A DNA stretch of 64,000 nucleotides from Rostrohypoxylon terebratum (Eukaryota > Ascomycota > Sordariomycetes > Xylariales > Hypoxylaceae), in NCBI GenBank assembly GCA_022497145.1, contig MU385894.1, forward strand, positions 186,001 to 250,000. Direction: 5' to 3'. Positions 34,915-46,385 of this stretch are shown in pieces (the first letter of the stretch is position 1; every line of letters begins with the position of its first letter). The position numbers were made by a program, and so were the translations under genes. The notes beneath the pieces are model-generated. The model made no database searches, was not told the DNA's origin, and saw only the letters and a list, made by a program, of their open reading frames with translations.

Positions 34915-35426
34915 TGAGTTATATGGCTGAAATCTATATCATTGGAGCTTTTGTAAATAGGACCTGATACTGATACTGAGTGCCGTACGCGGAGCTGCAC
35001 ATAATGTTGTTAGAGTCATGGTTAGTCTGTGGACGATGGGAGACTATGCCTTAATCTTCTGAATCTGTATCCTGCGATTGTTACGATAATATACTAGAAA
35101 GGATTCATCGCTCAATGCTTTGGTTCCTGACTCGCCCGTCATCGTTGAATGGACGTCTAGCGCGATGAATATAGATGTGTACGGACAAAGACTGTTTGGC
35201 GTGTAGGTAGATGAAGAAAACCCAAGGATATTTTAGGTACGGGTAGTTAGACATAACCTGAAAATCACGCGAATATACGAGAAGATGGCTGGGTGGGGGA
35301 AACTATCTGAATGTAATTCATCGCGAAATGCTCTATGTCAAGCCATTACAGGCTGTTTATGGTGCCTACTGACGCAAGATTTACTAACCCTTCCCTCACG
35401 ACTCAACTTCATCGGAGATTGCGAGA
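34915..35426. other. Intergenic, convergent 3' flanks
   Basis: About 0.5 kb between the stop codons of two convergent genes. No coding potential or repeat was seen. Confidence 0.5.
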
Positions 35427-36107
35427 TTAATCGACAACGTCCTCGGGGACTCCTTGCTCGTTGACCTGAAAATCCATCTTCACGACATCTTCGTCATCCT
35501 CTGAGTAGTCGGGCTTGGCGGCTGCCTTGTGAAGTGCGCCCTTCCTGCCGCCAGAATGTTTAACGCGGGAAGGTGTAGCGAGGCTGCTGCTATCGCCCTC
35601 GTCACCGCTCATGATCTTGCGCTTGCGCGAGGCAGGGGTGCGAGGGGCCTTAGCCTTACCCTTTGGGGTAGATTGGACCGGGGTGGATGGACCTTCGCCA
35701 TTATTCTTCTCCTCGGCGTTGATAAGATCAACCTTTTTCTTGATATCTGGGTTCAATAAGTTAGATAATGACAAAGTTCAGTCCCGAAAAGAGGAGAAGG
35801 GAGGAGGGGGGGGAGGATGTTCCATACGAGGTGATGAATGCTTCACGAACAGAGTTCAGAATTACAAGGTAATGAGACTTACTACTGATGAGGTTGATCA
35901 CGCTTTTGTAATTGGTGTAACCAGCAAGTTTAGCTAGCTTGACGTAGTCAACCTGGTGATTGACCAAAGTGAGAATGCGCTCGAGGTATTTAGTAGATGA
36001 TGAAGACGGAAATAACTTACCTCAGGTTGGGTCTTGAAACAGAGCCATGCTAGAGCAAGCACCTTAGCTTCTCTTTCGGTGATTTCTTTCTTGCTCGTAG
36101 GGGCCAT
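35427..36107 (-). CDS. Small basic conserved fungal protein, probably nuclear
   Basis: Three exons (36021-36107, 35883-35952, 35427-35746) encode 158 residues. The first half is a compact helical segment, MAPTSKKEITEREAKVLALA then WLCFKTQPEVDYVKLAKLAG and YTNYKSVINLISNIKKKV, of a type widespread in Pezizomycotina and sometimes annotated as histone-like. The second half is low-complexity and rich in Lys, Pro, Ser and Thr, with TPKGKAKAPRTPASRKRK, which looks like a nuclear localisation signal. The end is acidic (SEDDEDVV). Splices are clean: CCTGAG|GTAAGT, ATCAGTA|GTAAGT and ACCCAG|ATATC. The helical segment could bind DNA or chromatin, but this is inference; no catalytic feature is present. 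Confidence 0.82.
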
Positions 36108-37789
36108 TGTGGCGATGTCAATGCGCGAAAGGCGATTGGAGTTTGAAGATGTAGTTCGCAAGATGTCAGTACTATCATATGTTAGAAGTGAAACGGACAT
36201 ATAGGTAAGTTCGAAGAAAAAGTACCAGGTAGTAGTTAAAAGCTTCAAGGCTGGTTAAAGTTACTGATGTGCGTGAAAGCCGATTAGGATTGTACGAGGT
36301 AGGAATGTCGAGTATCGATGAGACCCGGATGTGAATAGGGTTTGTGTAGGTTACTAGTAAATAGTCAATACGTTAATTAGAAATGTATGTGACGAGGAGA
36401 GTAATAGAGTGTGAATATTCCAAGTTAGATGTGGAAGGTACCTACCTACTACGTAATTGCTGATAGTTACTATGTAACTGGTAGGTATGACTTGAGTACC
36501 GGGTGGTTGAAGTTGTGATGATGGACGGATGGATGTGATTGTCTAGTTGCTTAGGCGACCTGACTACCTACCTACCTATCTATTAGGTACAGGTACCTAT
36601 GTGGACAGTACTTAGGTACCAGGTCGGGTGATGTGGCGAGGTGGATGAGGACGTGGTGGAGGAGACAGCAGTAGTAGTGATGGTCAACGATGAATCATGA
36701 ATAACAACACGTTGATATTCCAAATTTTTACTAGGTATAGACGACCACAAACAGCAACGGATTAAATCGCATTAATCGTATGAGAAAGCAACGACACCCA
36801 TAGATACCTAATTAACAAACTGATGTTGTCCTTTGAACAACCTTAGGTGTCAAGGTACCTACCCACTTGATAGCCCACTTGGTAAGGATCTATATGGCAG
36901 ACATGGGAATTCTCGAGAAGTAAAACCCTGAAGCAACCTTGAAGCGACCTCGAGTCAATCGATTCTCTATACCTCCCTCATACCTGGAGAAGCAAATGAC
37001 GTACCTACCTCCATGTTCATTATATGCGCCCAGCCTCATTTACTCTCGACCGAATCTTACACCCAAATTTGATTGCTCAGCCATTAAGTATATTCCCGCC
37101 TATTGCGTTTGTGGATAGGGACTCATTCTCCGACAATTCAGCTGCCAAATGAAGCAGTTTAGTCGGGGTTGGTTTATAGAGGGCTCATTTACTTCCGAGT
37201 TGCCATCCGTCGCTCGCGCACAGGAAAGGCTCACCTTGGTTGCATGATAATTCCCTACATTCGGAGCGTATAAGCTACACGTGAAGCCAGAAATTCTCAA
37301 GACGAAGTAGTAGCTTATAAAAGGTGCAATGGACCCACCTAGGTATAATGTAAGACCTACATGTAGGGTCCTAGGTAGAGAGGTATGCTGATTAGGTATG
37401 AACAGTTTCAGATTCGTTCAGCCTTTGCTAGGTACCTTGAGTACTTATTTTCAAGTGTTATAACCTAGGAGACCTTTGAAGTGCTATACATTTTAGTTCC
37501 GTATCGCGCGTCTTGGTAACAGTATCTATAGATGCAGATACTTTCTTACTCAACACAGGCTTCGCATTTGTCATGAATCTATGAGCAGATCGATGAGCCT
37601 TGGTCTCGTAGTTCCTCGGTTGCTTCAAGATTGAGTGTATTCATAGACACGCCGAGGCACCTTCCTCTCAACCGCCACCTCGTCCGGGCAGGTCGGGATA
37701 CGCTCTGACGCAAAAGGATATCAAGCACTTTCCTTCTCCACGGTGCACTTATTGGATATCCACGCCGTTGGGTGGGACTATTGCCGATA
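36108..37789. other. Intergenic region rich in TAGGTA/TACCTA tracts
   Basis: 1.7 kb with many TACCTACC, TAGGTACC and CCTAGG elements (for example 36440-36460, 36563-36626, 36852-36866, 37340-37380). No gene could be supported. Confidence 0.5.
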
Positions 37790-38189
37790 CTAGCCCCTAG
37801 CGCCCTCCATGCTAGCACGTCCTTTATGGTCGCCAAGCAGGTCTCCGTGAAGCTCGACCCCCGATTGGCCTTGTTTGGGCTTGACCAGAACTGCCAGACC
37901 GGAGTGGACCGCCTGGGAAGTCGTGCCGCCAAGGGTGTCCGTGGGGTTAGTTGGATGTTTGCTTTCCGCACGAGCGGGGATGGGGGTAGTACTCAGGTCG
38001 CGGTTGAAATGAGTTTTCACGTGGCGCGGTGCCGGCAGCTTGCTTCTCCATGTGGAATTCAGGGACGGCATCTTTACCGAACTTGACACCGGGTTTGTGG
38101 CCAGTAGTCATGAGGGGTTCAGCGGGCGGGATACGGCTGCGGAATTCGCCTTGGTTGGCCAAGGATTCGGCATTGCGCATTGCTGACAT
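37790..38189 (-). pseudogene. Small conserved fungal protein gene with an apparent 1-nt frameshift
   Basis: The frame starting at ATG 38189 reads MSAMRNAESLANQGEF and continues through RSRIPPAEPL, TGHKPGVKFGKDAVPEFH and GTAPRENSFQPRPE, the N-terminal half of a widespread fungal protein of unknown function. The C-terminal half of the same family (TDTLGGTTSQAVHSG, GQSGVELHG, then a basic end) follows directly but in another frame, ending at TAG 37790-37792. The switch falls at a C5/C4 homopolymer pair (plus-strand G runs at 37976-37979 and 37982-37986), with no GT-AG intron available. One surplus base there explains everything. Either the gene is newly inactivated or the run was miscalled. As read, the upstream frame ends after about 21 extra codons. 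Confidence 0.7.
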
Positions 38190-40969
38190 TGTATGCTTTG
38201 TGACGGGTTGGTAGACGATACTATAGACTATAGTAGCAGTAGTAGCTTGATGCATCTCACAACGGTTTCTTAGGTAGGAATCTACCTATGGTCCTATGGG
38301 ATGAGAATGAGGGAAATGGAATTTGATTGCAGAGCTTCATACCTAGGTCCTAGATACACTATAATAGGTACTATATATATATATACCTATATTTAGTATC
38401 GGGATAGTCCCCTCTTGCTACGAGATGAACTCGCTATCTGCAACTGATTTGATTGCCACGTTAGCGAGCGACGTGCAGTACTACTCTCTATTCTCGTCAT
38501 CTTGGGCTCATCTTAATCGATGCTTAATTGTAAGCCGAAAAGTTGGATACTCGTAGCTGCCATCGATTAAAATAATCTGTTAAATAGGTATCTAAAAATG
38601 GTTGCTTGGTGAACTTCGCCAAGGCACGACCTATTCATTTCAAGGTTGCTTTTGTTGCTCTACGTACGAAGTACCTAGTAGTAATACGATATTACCTCAC
38701 ACCAAGCGGACATCGGTTTTTTGTTAACGAAGAGTACGTTACTAAGGGCTGGTCAGTTGGTCGGCGGTTGCTAGAATGAATTCTTCTTAACTCGAATTGG
38801 TAAGACCTACATGTTCTTGGTCAAAAATTGATGGTTGCATTGTGGGTAAGTACTAAGGCAGAAGGTACTGCTACCTGCCGCCTACTACCTACTACCTTGC
38901 AGATGCAGGAACACAGAAAACAAAAGATTTCCAAATTTCATTTCTAAACCAAGCAATTCAGGTAACCAAGCAGCCGGGTAATTACCTCTAATCATTTACC
39001 TAAGTAATACTAGGTAGTGTGCACAACAATGAATACATCAAGTACCTACCTATATGCATATTAGTTTAAAGTTCTCTTAGAAATCAGCCTGAACGTACTA
39101 GGCGTCTTAGGTATAGGTATAAGACTTAAGTATTGTATTGTCAGTAGTACTACTACTATGTATATAGACAGTACCTACTACATGCACATGTGGTATGTAG
39201 GTGTTTAATAGTTACCAACCTAGCGGATACGAACAACAGGACGGCACGGGGCGGGGGTCTAATAAATACGAGAAACTGGACGAGAGGATTAGACCATTGA
39301 TTAGACTGTGGTTGTAGGTATCCCATAAACCTGGAAACGTTACAGTTCTCTACCTAAGTCCTGAGTTAAGGCTGTCTATTTCCTGTCTGCTAGCCCTAGG
39401 TAATGGATCCTGAGTCTATGTTGTGCCCTGCATTTAAATGCACGCACTTTACTAACAATGCTATTTCCACGTTTCAAAGTGTGTCTACGCGACCGGTGAG
39501 TTGGTTGATCTATTACTTCGTAATCCAAGAAAAAAAAAACAAGAATATCTAGCAAACTCAATTCCACCACCCACTTGCGTTGGTAATGGACATTTCAGCA
39601 TATTAGCGTATCTCACAGACGAGGCGCTAAACACAGCCTCGATATCCTGCCGATTGTATCAACGAAATCCATGTGGATTTCGAGTTATTCAACTAGGTAG
39701 GTATGTTGTACCTGTCAAGCCATTTAACTAGCAGACTGGACAGGTCAGGTAAATACCTAGGTCTTTACTATGTAGTAGGTAAGTAAAAACATTCCAAAAT
39801 GCATGCGCTATTACTTAGCACTGCTTAATTGTTCAAGTACCTATTGTTAGTAATTCAAATTAGTATCGGATGAGGTATGGCAAAATAAGAAAACCTATGT
39901 GCTATGTACTAGGCAGCTAGGTAAGCAAGGGTACCTAACTGATCTAGTATTAGGTAACCCCGGAGATCTCTCGATCTACCTACCTTAGTAGGTAGGTACA
40001 TAGGTGCTACATGTACTGCATAGTAGTACTCTGTATTGTACAATACAATACTAGGTAGGTACCTACACATGCATCCATGGATATTAGCTGCACATGTGGA
40101 TGTAAGCCTTGGACGGGTCCTGGAGGGTACCCGGTAATATGGACCTTGCCCAAGTGATCGACATCAGTCTCCAACACTTACTTACACTAGTACCCTCTGC
40201 ATTTCCCATGGATGTCGTTGCCATTGGCTACCGCAGCAATCTGACAATCACAACTACATCCGCAACAACAAACCACACTTTCAGCCTTTCCCTCTTTCTA
40301 GGGACACCTTACTACCACTAGTACTATACTCTCACGTTTCTCATCTTGTTTTGCTTTTTCCTCAACTAAATTAATTCGACTGTACGTGCTCCGGTTATCA
40401 AGCTAAGTATCTAGGATTCTAGGTATACACAAGAGAGCCGGACAACATAGCGGACTTGATCGACTGACATCCGTAGCAGTCGAGTGCATGCATGCATAAC
40501 GCGGACTCGGAACTTAGAAACAGGTTCAGTTCAAACCTACTTCCCACTTGAACTATCGCTATTCCTTATTCTATTAGTGTATGTGTATACCTACCTATTT
40601 ATGTCAAATTGTCAATACTACTGTTGTAACTGTTGTATACTAGGTATGTCATCCATATTTCTACATAATAGACAGTACAACAATACCTATATAATATAGG
40701 TACTACCTACCTACTATGTAGTAGTAGGTAGAAACTGGGAACATCTTGAAATGTTCAGGTCAAAGTACATCCGTCTCATCTCGTATTGGTACGGTTTGTT
40801 ACTATGTACTTAAACACTCCCATGCTCTTTCTTTGTTACGCCGTCTTGCTTTTAGTCTTTGGTTATTGACCCACCTACGCAGGACGGTCCTTCTTCAATC
40901 CTAGTTGTGTGCTTGTTTGGGGGCTTAAGACGGGCCGTTGCCCTCTATTTCTGAAATATTTCTGAAACC
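38190..40969. other. 2.8 kb gene-free region with dense TAGGTA/TACCTA and CCTAGG elements
   Basis: It contains ACCTAGGTCCTAG at 38341-38353, ATATATATATACC near 38376, and many tracts between 38990 and 40080 (such as 39960-40060) and at 40690-40735. It includes the btgC promoter and 5' UTR on its right side. No supportable gene or RNA was seen. Confidence 0.55.
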
Positions 40970-43411
40970 ATGAACTCTGACCCTGGCGAGCACGCCCCTC
41001 TGGACGATCTAAAGGACCCATATTCCCAACGGCAATCGCATTCCATTTCCAATTCCATTTCCAATTCCAATTTCAATCAATATCACTATACCTACAGTCA
41101 ACAACAATCTGATTCCCGCTCACCTTCCTCCCCATCTCCTCCATCCTCTCAACCTCCTGGATACCGAAACAACAATTTAATTCCCCTGTCCTCAGAAAAA
41201 TATCACGACTACGACTACGACTACATCTACGACTACGACCACGACCACGACCACGACCATCACTCAACACGCCCTTCGCCCACCAGAGCAAGGGCCCCGG
41301 GTCACCCCAGCGCTCATCCCGAATCGGCCTTTCATAGACTACGCCAGAGTAGAAGATATAGTGGAGGCGCCGAGAGAGTTATTGCGGGGGTTGAGATCGG
41401 ATCTGGAGCCGCCGTCAGCGCTTCGGTAGGAAGAGGAGTCTATGACGGGGCTGAATCGTCTTCCCCTGGACCAATTCCACCACCCCATCGGGGGAATAGT
41501 GTATCTATCTGGGGACGCCAAATACCCCAGGCTAACGTCACTCCCGGCGCAGACAATTTTAGTGACGCTGCCGTCGGTGGCATGTCAGGACTCGCCATGA
41601 GTGTCGCTGAAAGAAATGCACGGGAAAGCGGATTGGAAGCCATGAGGCAGCCTCCGCAATACCAACAGTCTCAGTATCGACAATCTAATTATCCGCCCGG
41701 AACCTATCAAGATGTCCCTTCACAGCCTCATCTTTATGATGATCCCAGGGGTGGCTACGGAAATGATCGGACTTACGACATGTCGCCAGGCTACGGTCCC
41801 AACCCTTATACCCCCGTTCACGGGTATAGCTCCTCGCCAAGCCTGGCCCCCGCCGGAGCTGCAGCCGTTACCCTGGATCCCTCAGGTCGCGGAACGCCTA
41901 CGCGAAGCGTACATAGTCATTCGAGCGATCCTTTCAGGGATCCCCAAATGGCCTACGGCCAGAGAATGGATCCCCACCTCGGTCAGTTTAATCCCAACGA
42001 TATAGATGACGACGGCGACGATGGTCTAGAGTATCGGCGCTCTGCTCGGAATAGTATTTTGAGCTTGGGCGGGTCTAATCATCGGGGTAATGGCGCCACA
42101 GCTGGCGCAGCCAGTGCTGCGGCTGGTGGTGGTGTGATGAGTGGATTAATGGGAAGGGGCCGAAATAGCGGCGCCAATTACGACCCGGTCCAGAATTCCA
42201 ATGCGGTGGGGAATCTCGCGGGGGAAAGCGGATACGAGATGGGCGCGAAGGCAGAGAAACAGTCGGAATGGTTATCGAGCCAGAACAGCAACAAGAAGAA
42301 GTGGAAATGGTTCGTTCTGGTTCTCGTGGGTCTCATCATAGCAGGCGGAATAGCGGGTGGTGTCGTCGGCGGGTTGTTGTCCAAAAACAAAAATGGGGAT
42401 GGCGCCGAAGGAGTTGAATCGGCAGAGTCAGATTCTGCAAATAACGGTGATCTGGATATCAACTCAGATGAGATTCAAGCATTGATGAATAACCCTAACC
42501 TACACAAGGTCTTCCCCGGTGTCGACTATACGCCTATCAACGTCCAGTACCCGGATTGCCTTAAGAACCCGCCCTCCCAGAACAACGTTACCCGGGACGT
42601 AGCTGTGCTCTCGCAGCTGACCAACACAATTCGCCTCTACGGCACTGACTGTAACCAGACGGAGATGACCATCCATGCGCTGAAACAGCTGAAGCTCGAC
42701 AAGGAGATCAAGATTTGGCTTGGCGTGTGGCAAGACAACAACGATACTACTAACGCGCGTCAGATTAGCAGGATGTGGAATATTCTGGACGAGTATGGTG
42801 CCGACCCATTCAAGGGACTCATCATAGGCAACGAGATCTTGTTCCGAAAACAAATGACTGCCACGCAGCTTGGCGACCTTCTGGATTCTGTGAGATCGAA
42901 CTTAACTAAACACAACTGGGATCTCCCGGTTGCCACGAGCGATCTCGGTGACAATTGGGACTCTCGGCTAGCGCAGATTAGTGACTACATCATGGGCAAC
43001 ATCCATCCTTTCTTCGCCGGCGTCAACGCCAAGGATGCCGCTTCGTGGACTTGGTCGTTCTGGGAGAACAAGGCTCAGTCGTTCTTCAAGACTGATAACG
43101 AGAAAAACGTCATCTCTGAGATTGGTTGGCCGACTAAAGGCGGTACTGACTGCGGTGATAGTAGTGTCACGAGCTGTCCCGACGGCTCAGTAGCTGGCAT
43201 CGACGAGCTAAACACGTTGATGGAAGGCTGGGTTTGCCAAGCACTAGCGAACGGAACCAACTATTTCTGGTTTGAGATGTTTGACGAGCCGTGGAAAATC
43301 AGTTTCGATACCCCGGGCAAAGAGTGGGAAGACCAGTGGGGCCTGATGGATGTCAATAGGAATCTGAAGGACGGCGTCAAGATTCCCGACTGCGGTGGGA
43401 AAACTGTCTAA
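40970..43411 (+). CDS. btgC: Membrane-anchored GH17 glucan endo-1,3-beta-glucosidase BtgC
   Basis: A single-exon gene of 813 residues. The first 440 residues are a disordered cytosolic tail rich in Ser, Pro, Gly, Asn and Gln, with Asp-Tyr and Asp-His repeats near residues 79-98. One membrane helix (about 446-468, WFVLVLVGLIIAGGIAGGVV) makes it a type II membrane protein. The C-terminal GH17 barrel follows, with IRLYGTDCNQTE, the acid/base Glu622 in IIGNEILFRK, NIHPFFAG, and the nucleophile Glu717 in ISEIGWPTKGG. Cys pairs and several N-x-S/T sites fit an extracellular domain. BtgC proteins cleave or transglycosylate wall beta-1,3-glucan during wall remodelling. Start context is good and no intron is needed. 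A TTCCATTTCCAA tandem repeat encodes the SISNSISNSN stretch near the N-terminus. Confidence 0.95.
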   Translation: MNSDPGEHAPLDDLKDPYSQRQSHSISNSISNSNFNQYHYTYSQQQSDSRSPSSPSPPSSQPPGYRNNNLIPLSSEKYHDYDYDYIYDYDHDHDHDHHSTRPSPTRARAPGHPSAHPESAFHRLRQSRRYSGGAERVIAGVEIGSGAAVSASVGRGVYDGAESSSPGPIPPPHRGNSVSIWGRQIPQANVTPGADNFSDAAVGGMSGLAMSVAERNARESGLEAMRQPPQYQQSQYRQSNYPPGTYQDVPSQPHLYDDPRGGYGNDRTYDMSPGYGPNPYTPVHGYSSSPSLAPAGAAAVTLDPSGRGTPTRSVHSHSSDPFRDPQMAYGQRMDPHLGQFNPNDIDDDGDDGLEYRRSARNSILSLGGSNHRGNGATAGAASAAAGGGVMSGLMGRGRNSGANYDPVQNSNAVGNLAGESGYEMGAKAEKQSEWLSSQNSNKKKWKWFVLVLVGLIIAGGIAGGVVGGLLSKNKNGDGAEGVESAESDSANNGDLDINSDEIQALMNNPNLHKVFPGVDYTPINVQYPDCLKNPPSQNNVTRDVAVLSQLTNTIRLYGTDCNQTEMTIHALKQLKLDKEIKIWLGVWQDNNDTTNARQISRMWNILDEYGADPFKGLIIGNEILFRKQMTATQLGDLLDSVRSNLTKHNWDLPVATSDLGDNWDSRLAQISDYIMGNIHPFFAGVNAKDAASWTWSFWENKAQSFFKTDNEKNVISEIGWPTKGGTDCGDSSVTSCPDGSVAGIDELNTLMEGWVCQALANGTNYFWFEMFDEPWKISFDTPGKEWEDQWGLMDVNRNLKDGVKIPDCGGKTV
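41041..41078. repeat. In-frame TTCCATTTCCAA tandem repeat in btgC
   Basis: Imperfect tandem units within codons 24-36 of btgC encode a Ser-Ile-Ser-Asn repeat in the cytosolic tail. Confidence 0.8.
41204..41262. repeat. In-frame GACTAC/GACCAC hexanucleotide repeat in btgC
   Basis: Units encode alternating Asp-Tyr then Asp-His residues in the disordered cytosolic tail, a likely length-variable segment. Confidence 0.85.
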
Positions 43412-44797
43412 ATATCCGAGGCTTTTTTTTCCAGACATGCCTTCGGGCAGGCCTAATGTGCCGTGGTGGCGTGGCAGAAAAGAGGAGAAAGCGTTCCGAA
43501 CGGCCATCTGATCAGGGCGGGACATATGTTGATGAAAAGGTTTCTCGCGCTCGAGGTGAGATGAAAAATCTTGTTACGCACGCTGGGCGATGTCGGTATT
43601 TTCTAGGCTCGCTCACCGGACTCGCCGATGGACAGGAAAATAGGATGTGGTACGAACAAGGCCCGGGTGGAGTTCGGTATCTGACTTTGATGGTTCTTCT
43701 TCCGCTTTTATAATTCCTGTTCCTCGGGATTAAGCGAATGCAGTATTGGTAACAATGGGCGGTACGACTATGAGGTAGGGTTGATGACATGGCGGATATG
43801 CACGTTGCATTTCCCCGGGTATGACTTTGTCAATTGAGGCGTCCGAGGCGCCTGGTTTGGTATACGATACGTCGAAATGTATTAGAGCTTCGACCGGGCG
43901 TTTATTTGACTGACGCTACAAAACCTGGCCTCGTAACCTCGTGCGCTCGGAATACCCAGGTAGACGGTTAATACATATAAACGACATCCAATTTGCAGGA
44001 TAGGAGTTCTTGGTCAATTTATAGAGGGAATGCTAAGTCTACTAGTATTACGTACATGACGCGTCATGGCTTGAACCCCACCAGTCCAGACTCCTTGTGC
44101 TTGGATCATTCCGAGGGGCTATCATAGAGCTATTTATCATTTTAAGGAGGTATAGAATTAGACACGCATGTTCAAAGACACACTATGGTATATGGATTCA
44201 ACCATGGTAGTAGCAGTAGCCTTGATAATACTTAGGTATATATCTGATCCGCCGTCAATGTGATTGATCGGGTGGGTGGGTTACTAGAGACTTACGTGAC
44301 TGACAGTCCCGAATATATGGATATCAACTACGGGGCTCCTGCAAGGACTTGAGGGTATCTAGCGGGTTTTGTGTCCTTATTAATAATTAGTAGATCCAAA
44401 GGCTGCCAAGGGGCACACTTGTCTTTAGTAAATTCGGAGGGGTATCACGTGGATATGCGTCAATGTGGCGTATGTACCCTGGTACGTACCTACCTAGGTC
44501 CTAGGTAGTACTATATAGTATAGGTACACCTAGGACCCAGGTACATAGGACCTAGGTAGTCTTTCTGGGGAGCGGCAAACGGCAAACGGAACTTTATTCC
44601 AGCCATCCAACAACACTATTAAACATTAAACATTAAACATTGAACCTTGAACATTGAACGTCGGAACCTTTTGAACCCGCACCACAACTCAAAACTTCAG
44701 GACCTCAAGGCTTACATACCTAGAACTTGAACCTACATCTTATCAGTATCGTGAGCATCTAGGTCGATATCTACCTATTACCTACTACCTAGTAAGA
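43412..44797. other. Intergenic region with palindromes and a small tandem repeat
   Basis: 1.4 kb between btgC and the SWIM-RING gene. CCTAGGTCCTAGG lies at 44493-44505 within a 75-bp inverted-repeat-like cluster (44484-44558). A TTAAACA-type tandem repeat follows at 44619-44660, probably in the 5' UTR or promoter of the next gene. No coding potential was seen. Confidence 0.55.
44619..44660. repeat. ATTAAAC/ATTGAAC tandem heptamer repeat
   Basis: About six imperfect units (ATTAAAC, then ATTGAAC/CTTGAAC variants) about 140 bp upstream of the SWIM-RING start codon. Confidence 0.75.
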
Positions 44798-46014
44798 ATG
44801 GGTGCGCAACGTGTACAACATGCATCCTACGCCCCGGCTAGTGCGAATACTCAATCACGGAAACGCAAGGTCCACGATTACTGCGGCAAATCGGCAGATC
44901 ACCTCGACTATGACCATGACTCTGAAGAACATGAACCTAAGAAGTCCAAGAAGAAGGCTGTCATCGCAGAAAAGCGTCTAAGAAAGTTAGGCTGCTCATT
45001 CAAGTCCCCGTTAGTTTCATGACAGGTTCTGATTCTCGGTCGGCTCTAGATTTCGTCCATCACCACCTCAGAGCTTTCTTGAAGTCTTTGATAGGGCAAC
45101 ATCCCAAAGGTACATTTTACATTCCACATTCTCTCTCTCTTTCCCACTTCCTTATACCCACAACTCCTCATACATAGATCTATGAGACACGAATATTCTA
45201 CTTTGCTACGTGAACTGACTGAATATACCTATTCGAGATTCTACGTGCTTGGGAGAACTCGGCACGGCACAGCTGATTGTCCTGAGGAATCTATTGAACT
45301 GACAGGCTCTACCGGTAACATATATGTCGTTCACATTGCCCAGCAGCCTACCTGTACCTGCCCTCACTCCTTGAAGGGGAACCAGTGCAAACACGTAATA
45401 TACGTGAGTCTCGTCCTAGTTTCCTCCCTGATTCCACGACCTCTGAAACCAATATACCTTAACTAGGTTTTATCCAGAGTTCTCCGTGCACCCTTCAATT
45501 TCGTCTATCAGCTCGCCTTACTCACTACCGAGCTTCGAGAGATATTCGGAAATGCCCCTCCCATAGAGACCGGCGACCGATCTGATAGGGAAAACCACGA
45601 CAAGAACCGCAAATCCCTCGAAGACGATTGTCCAATCTGCTTTAGTCCTTTTGAAGACGCTGAGGCGATCGTATACTGCCGAGCCACCTGCGGCAATAAT
45701 ATTCACAAGGAATGTTTCGAGACCTGGGCCAACACTAAACGAAAGAGTCCCAACGAAAAGGTTACCTGCCCCATGTGCCGCACTCCTTGGCAAAGTGACG
45801 ACGACATGGTCAACAAAATCAAAAACACCGGTATTGTTGGTGACGATGGTTACGTGAACGTCGCCGATCAGCTCGGCATTAGTGGCGAGAGAGGTGAGAC
45901 TATGTACCGATACAACCAATATACTTGGATGTCCTGGCTAACGGCCGCATAACAGATTATAGTTCATATTATCGCGGGCCTCGTCGGGGTGGGCGCTATG
46001 GAAGTTGGTGGTGA
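44798..46014 (+). CDS. SWIM- and RING-type zinc-finger protein, putative E3 ubiquitin ligase
   Basis: Five exons (44798-45009, 45050-45109, 45178-45403, 45467-45893, 45956-46014) encode 327 residues. A basic Lys-rich N-terminus (EPKKSKKKAVIAEKRLRK) may be a nuclear signal. A SWIM finger follows at Cys150-x-Cys152-x8-Cys161-x-His163 (TCTCPHSLKGNQCKH). The RING-like finger uses Cys221/224, Cys237/241, His246/Cys249 and Cys267/270 (CPICFSPF, YCRATCGNNIHKECF, CPMCRTPW). SWIM plus RING is the layout of MEX/Zswim-type E3 ligases that transfer ubiquitin to substrates. The tail ends in an Arg/Gly/Tyr-rich segment (YRGPRRGGRYGSWW). The introns are very short (40-68 bp). Substrates are unknown; the domain order is clear. 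Confidence 0.88.
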
Positions 46015-46385
46015 TGAGGAGGTAGTTGTGTGCTAGCATTGAGCTCTTGACACATCATTTGCTTGCTACTTGTGACGTCCGTAACAAATCCGCCGTCGAG
46101 CTTGCGATACAAAAAGTCAATAGTGCAGATATTGCGGTTCGTTAAGTGAAGGTAACATATTACTTGCACACTTGTCACTACCTAGTTTTAGGTCTGCTGG
46201 AAATGTCTATACAGCTTATCAATATGTAAAGCCTAGCAGGAGGGTTACAGTCATGACTAAATGAAGTTGACATCCGTGGTCTTGCTGATATTGAATTATT
46301 TTCTACCTAAGTCCCAGGACCCAGATCTACCATCTAGCATCACGATTTAAACAAGGAACTGAAGAGGTGTTTTTTCTGTGGTTAT
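46015..46385. other. Intergenic, convergent 3' flanks
   Basis: About 370 bp between the stops of the SWIM-RING and SnoaL-like genes. Nothing else was seen. Confidence 0.5.
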
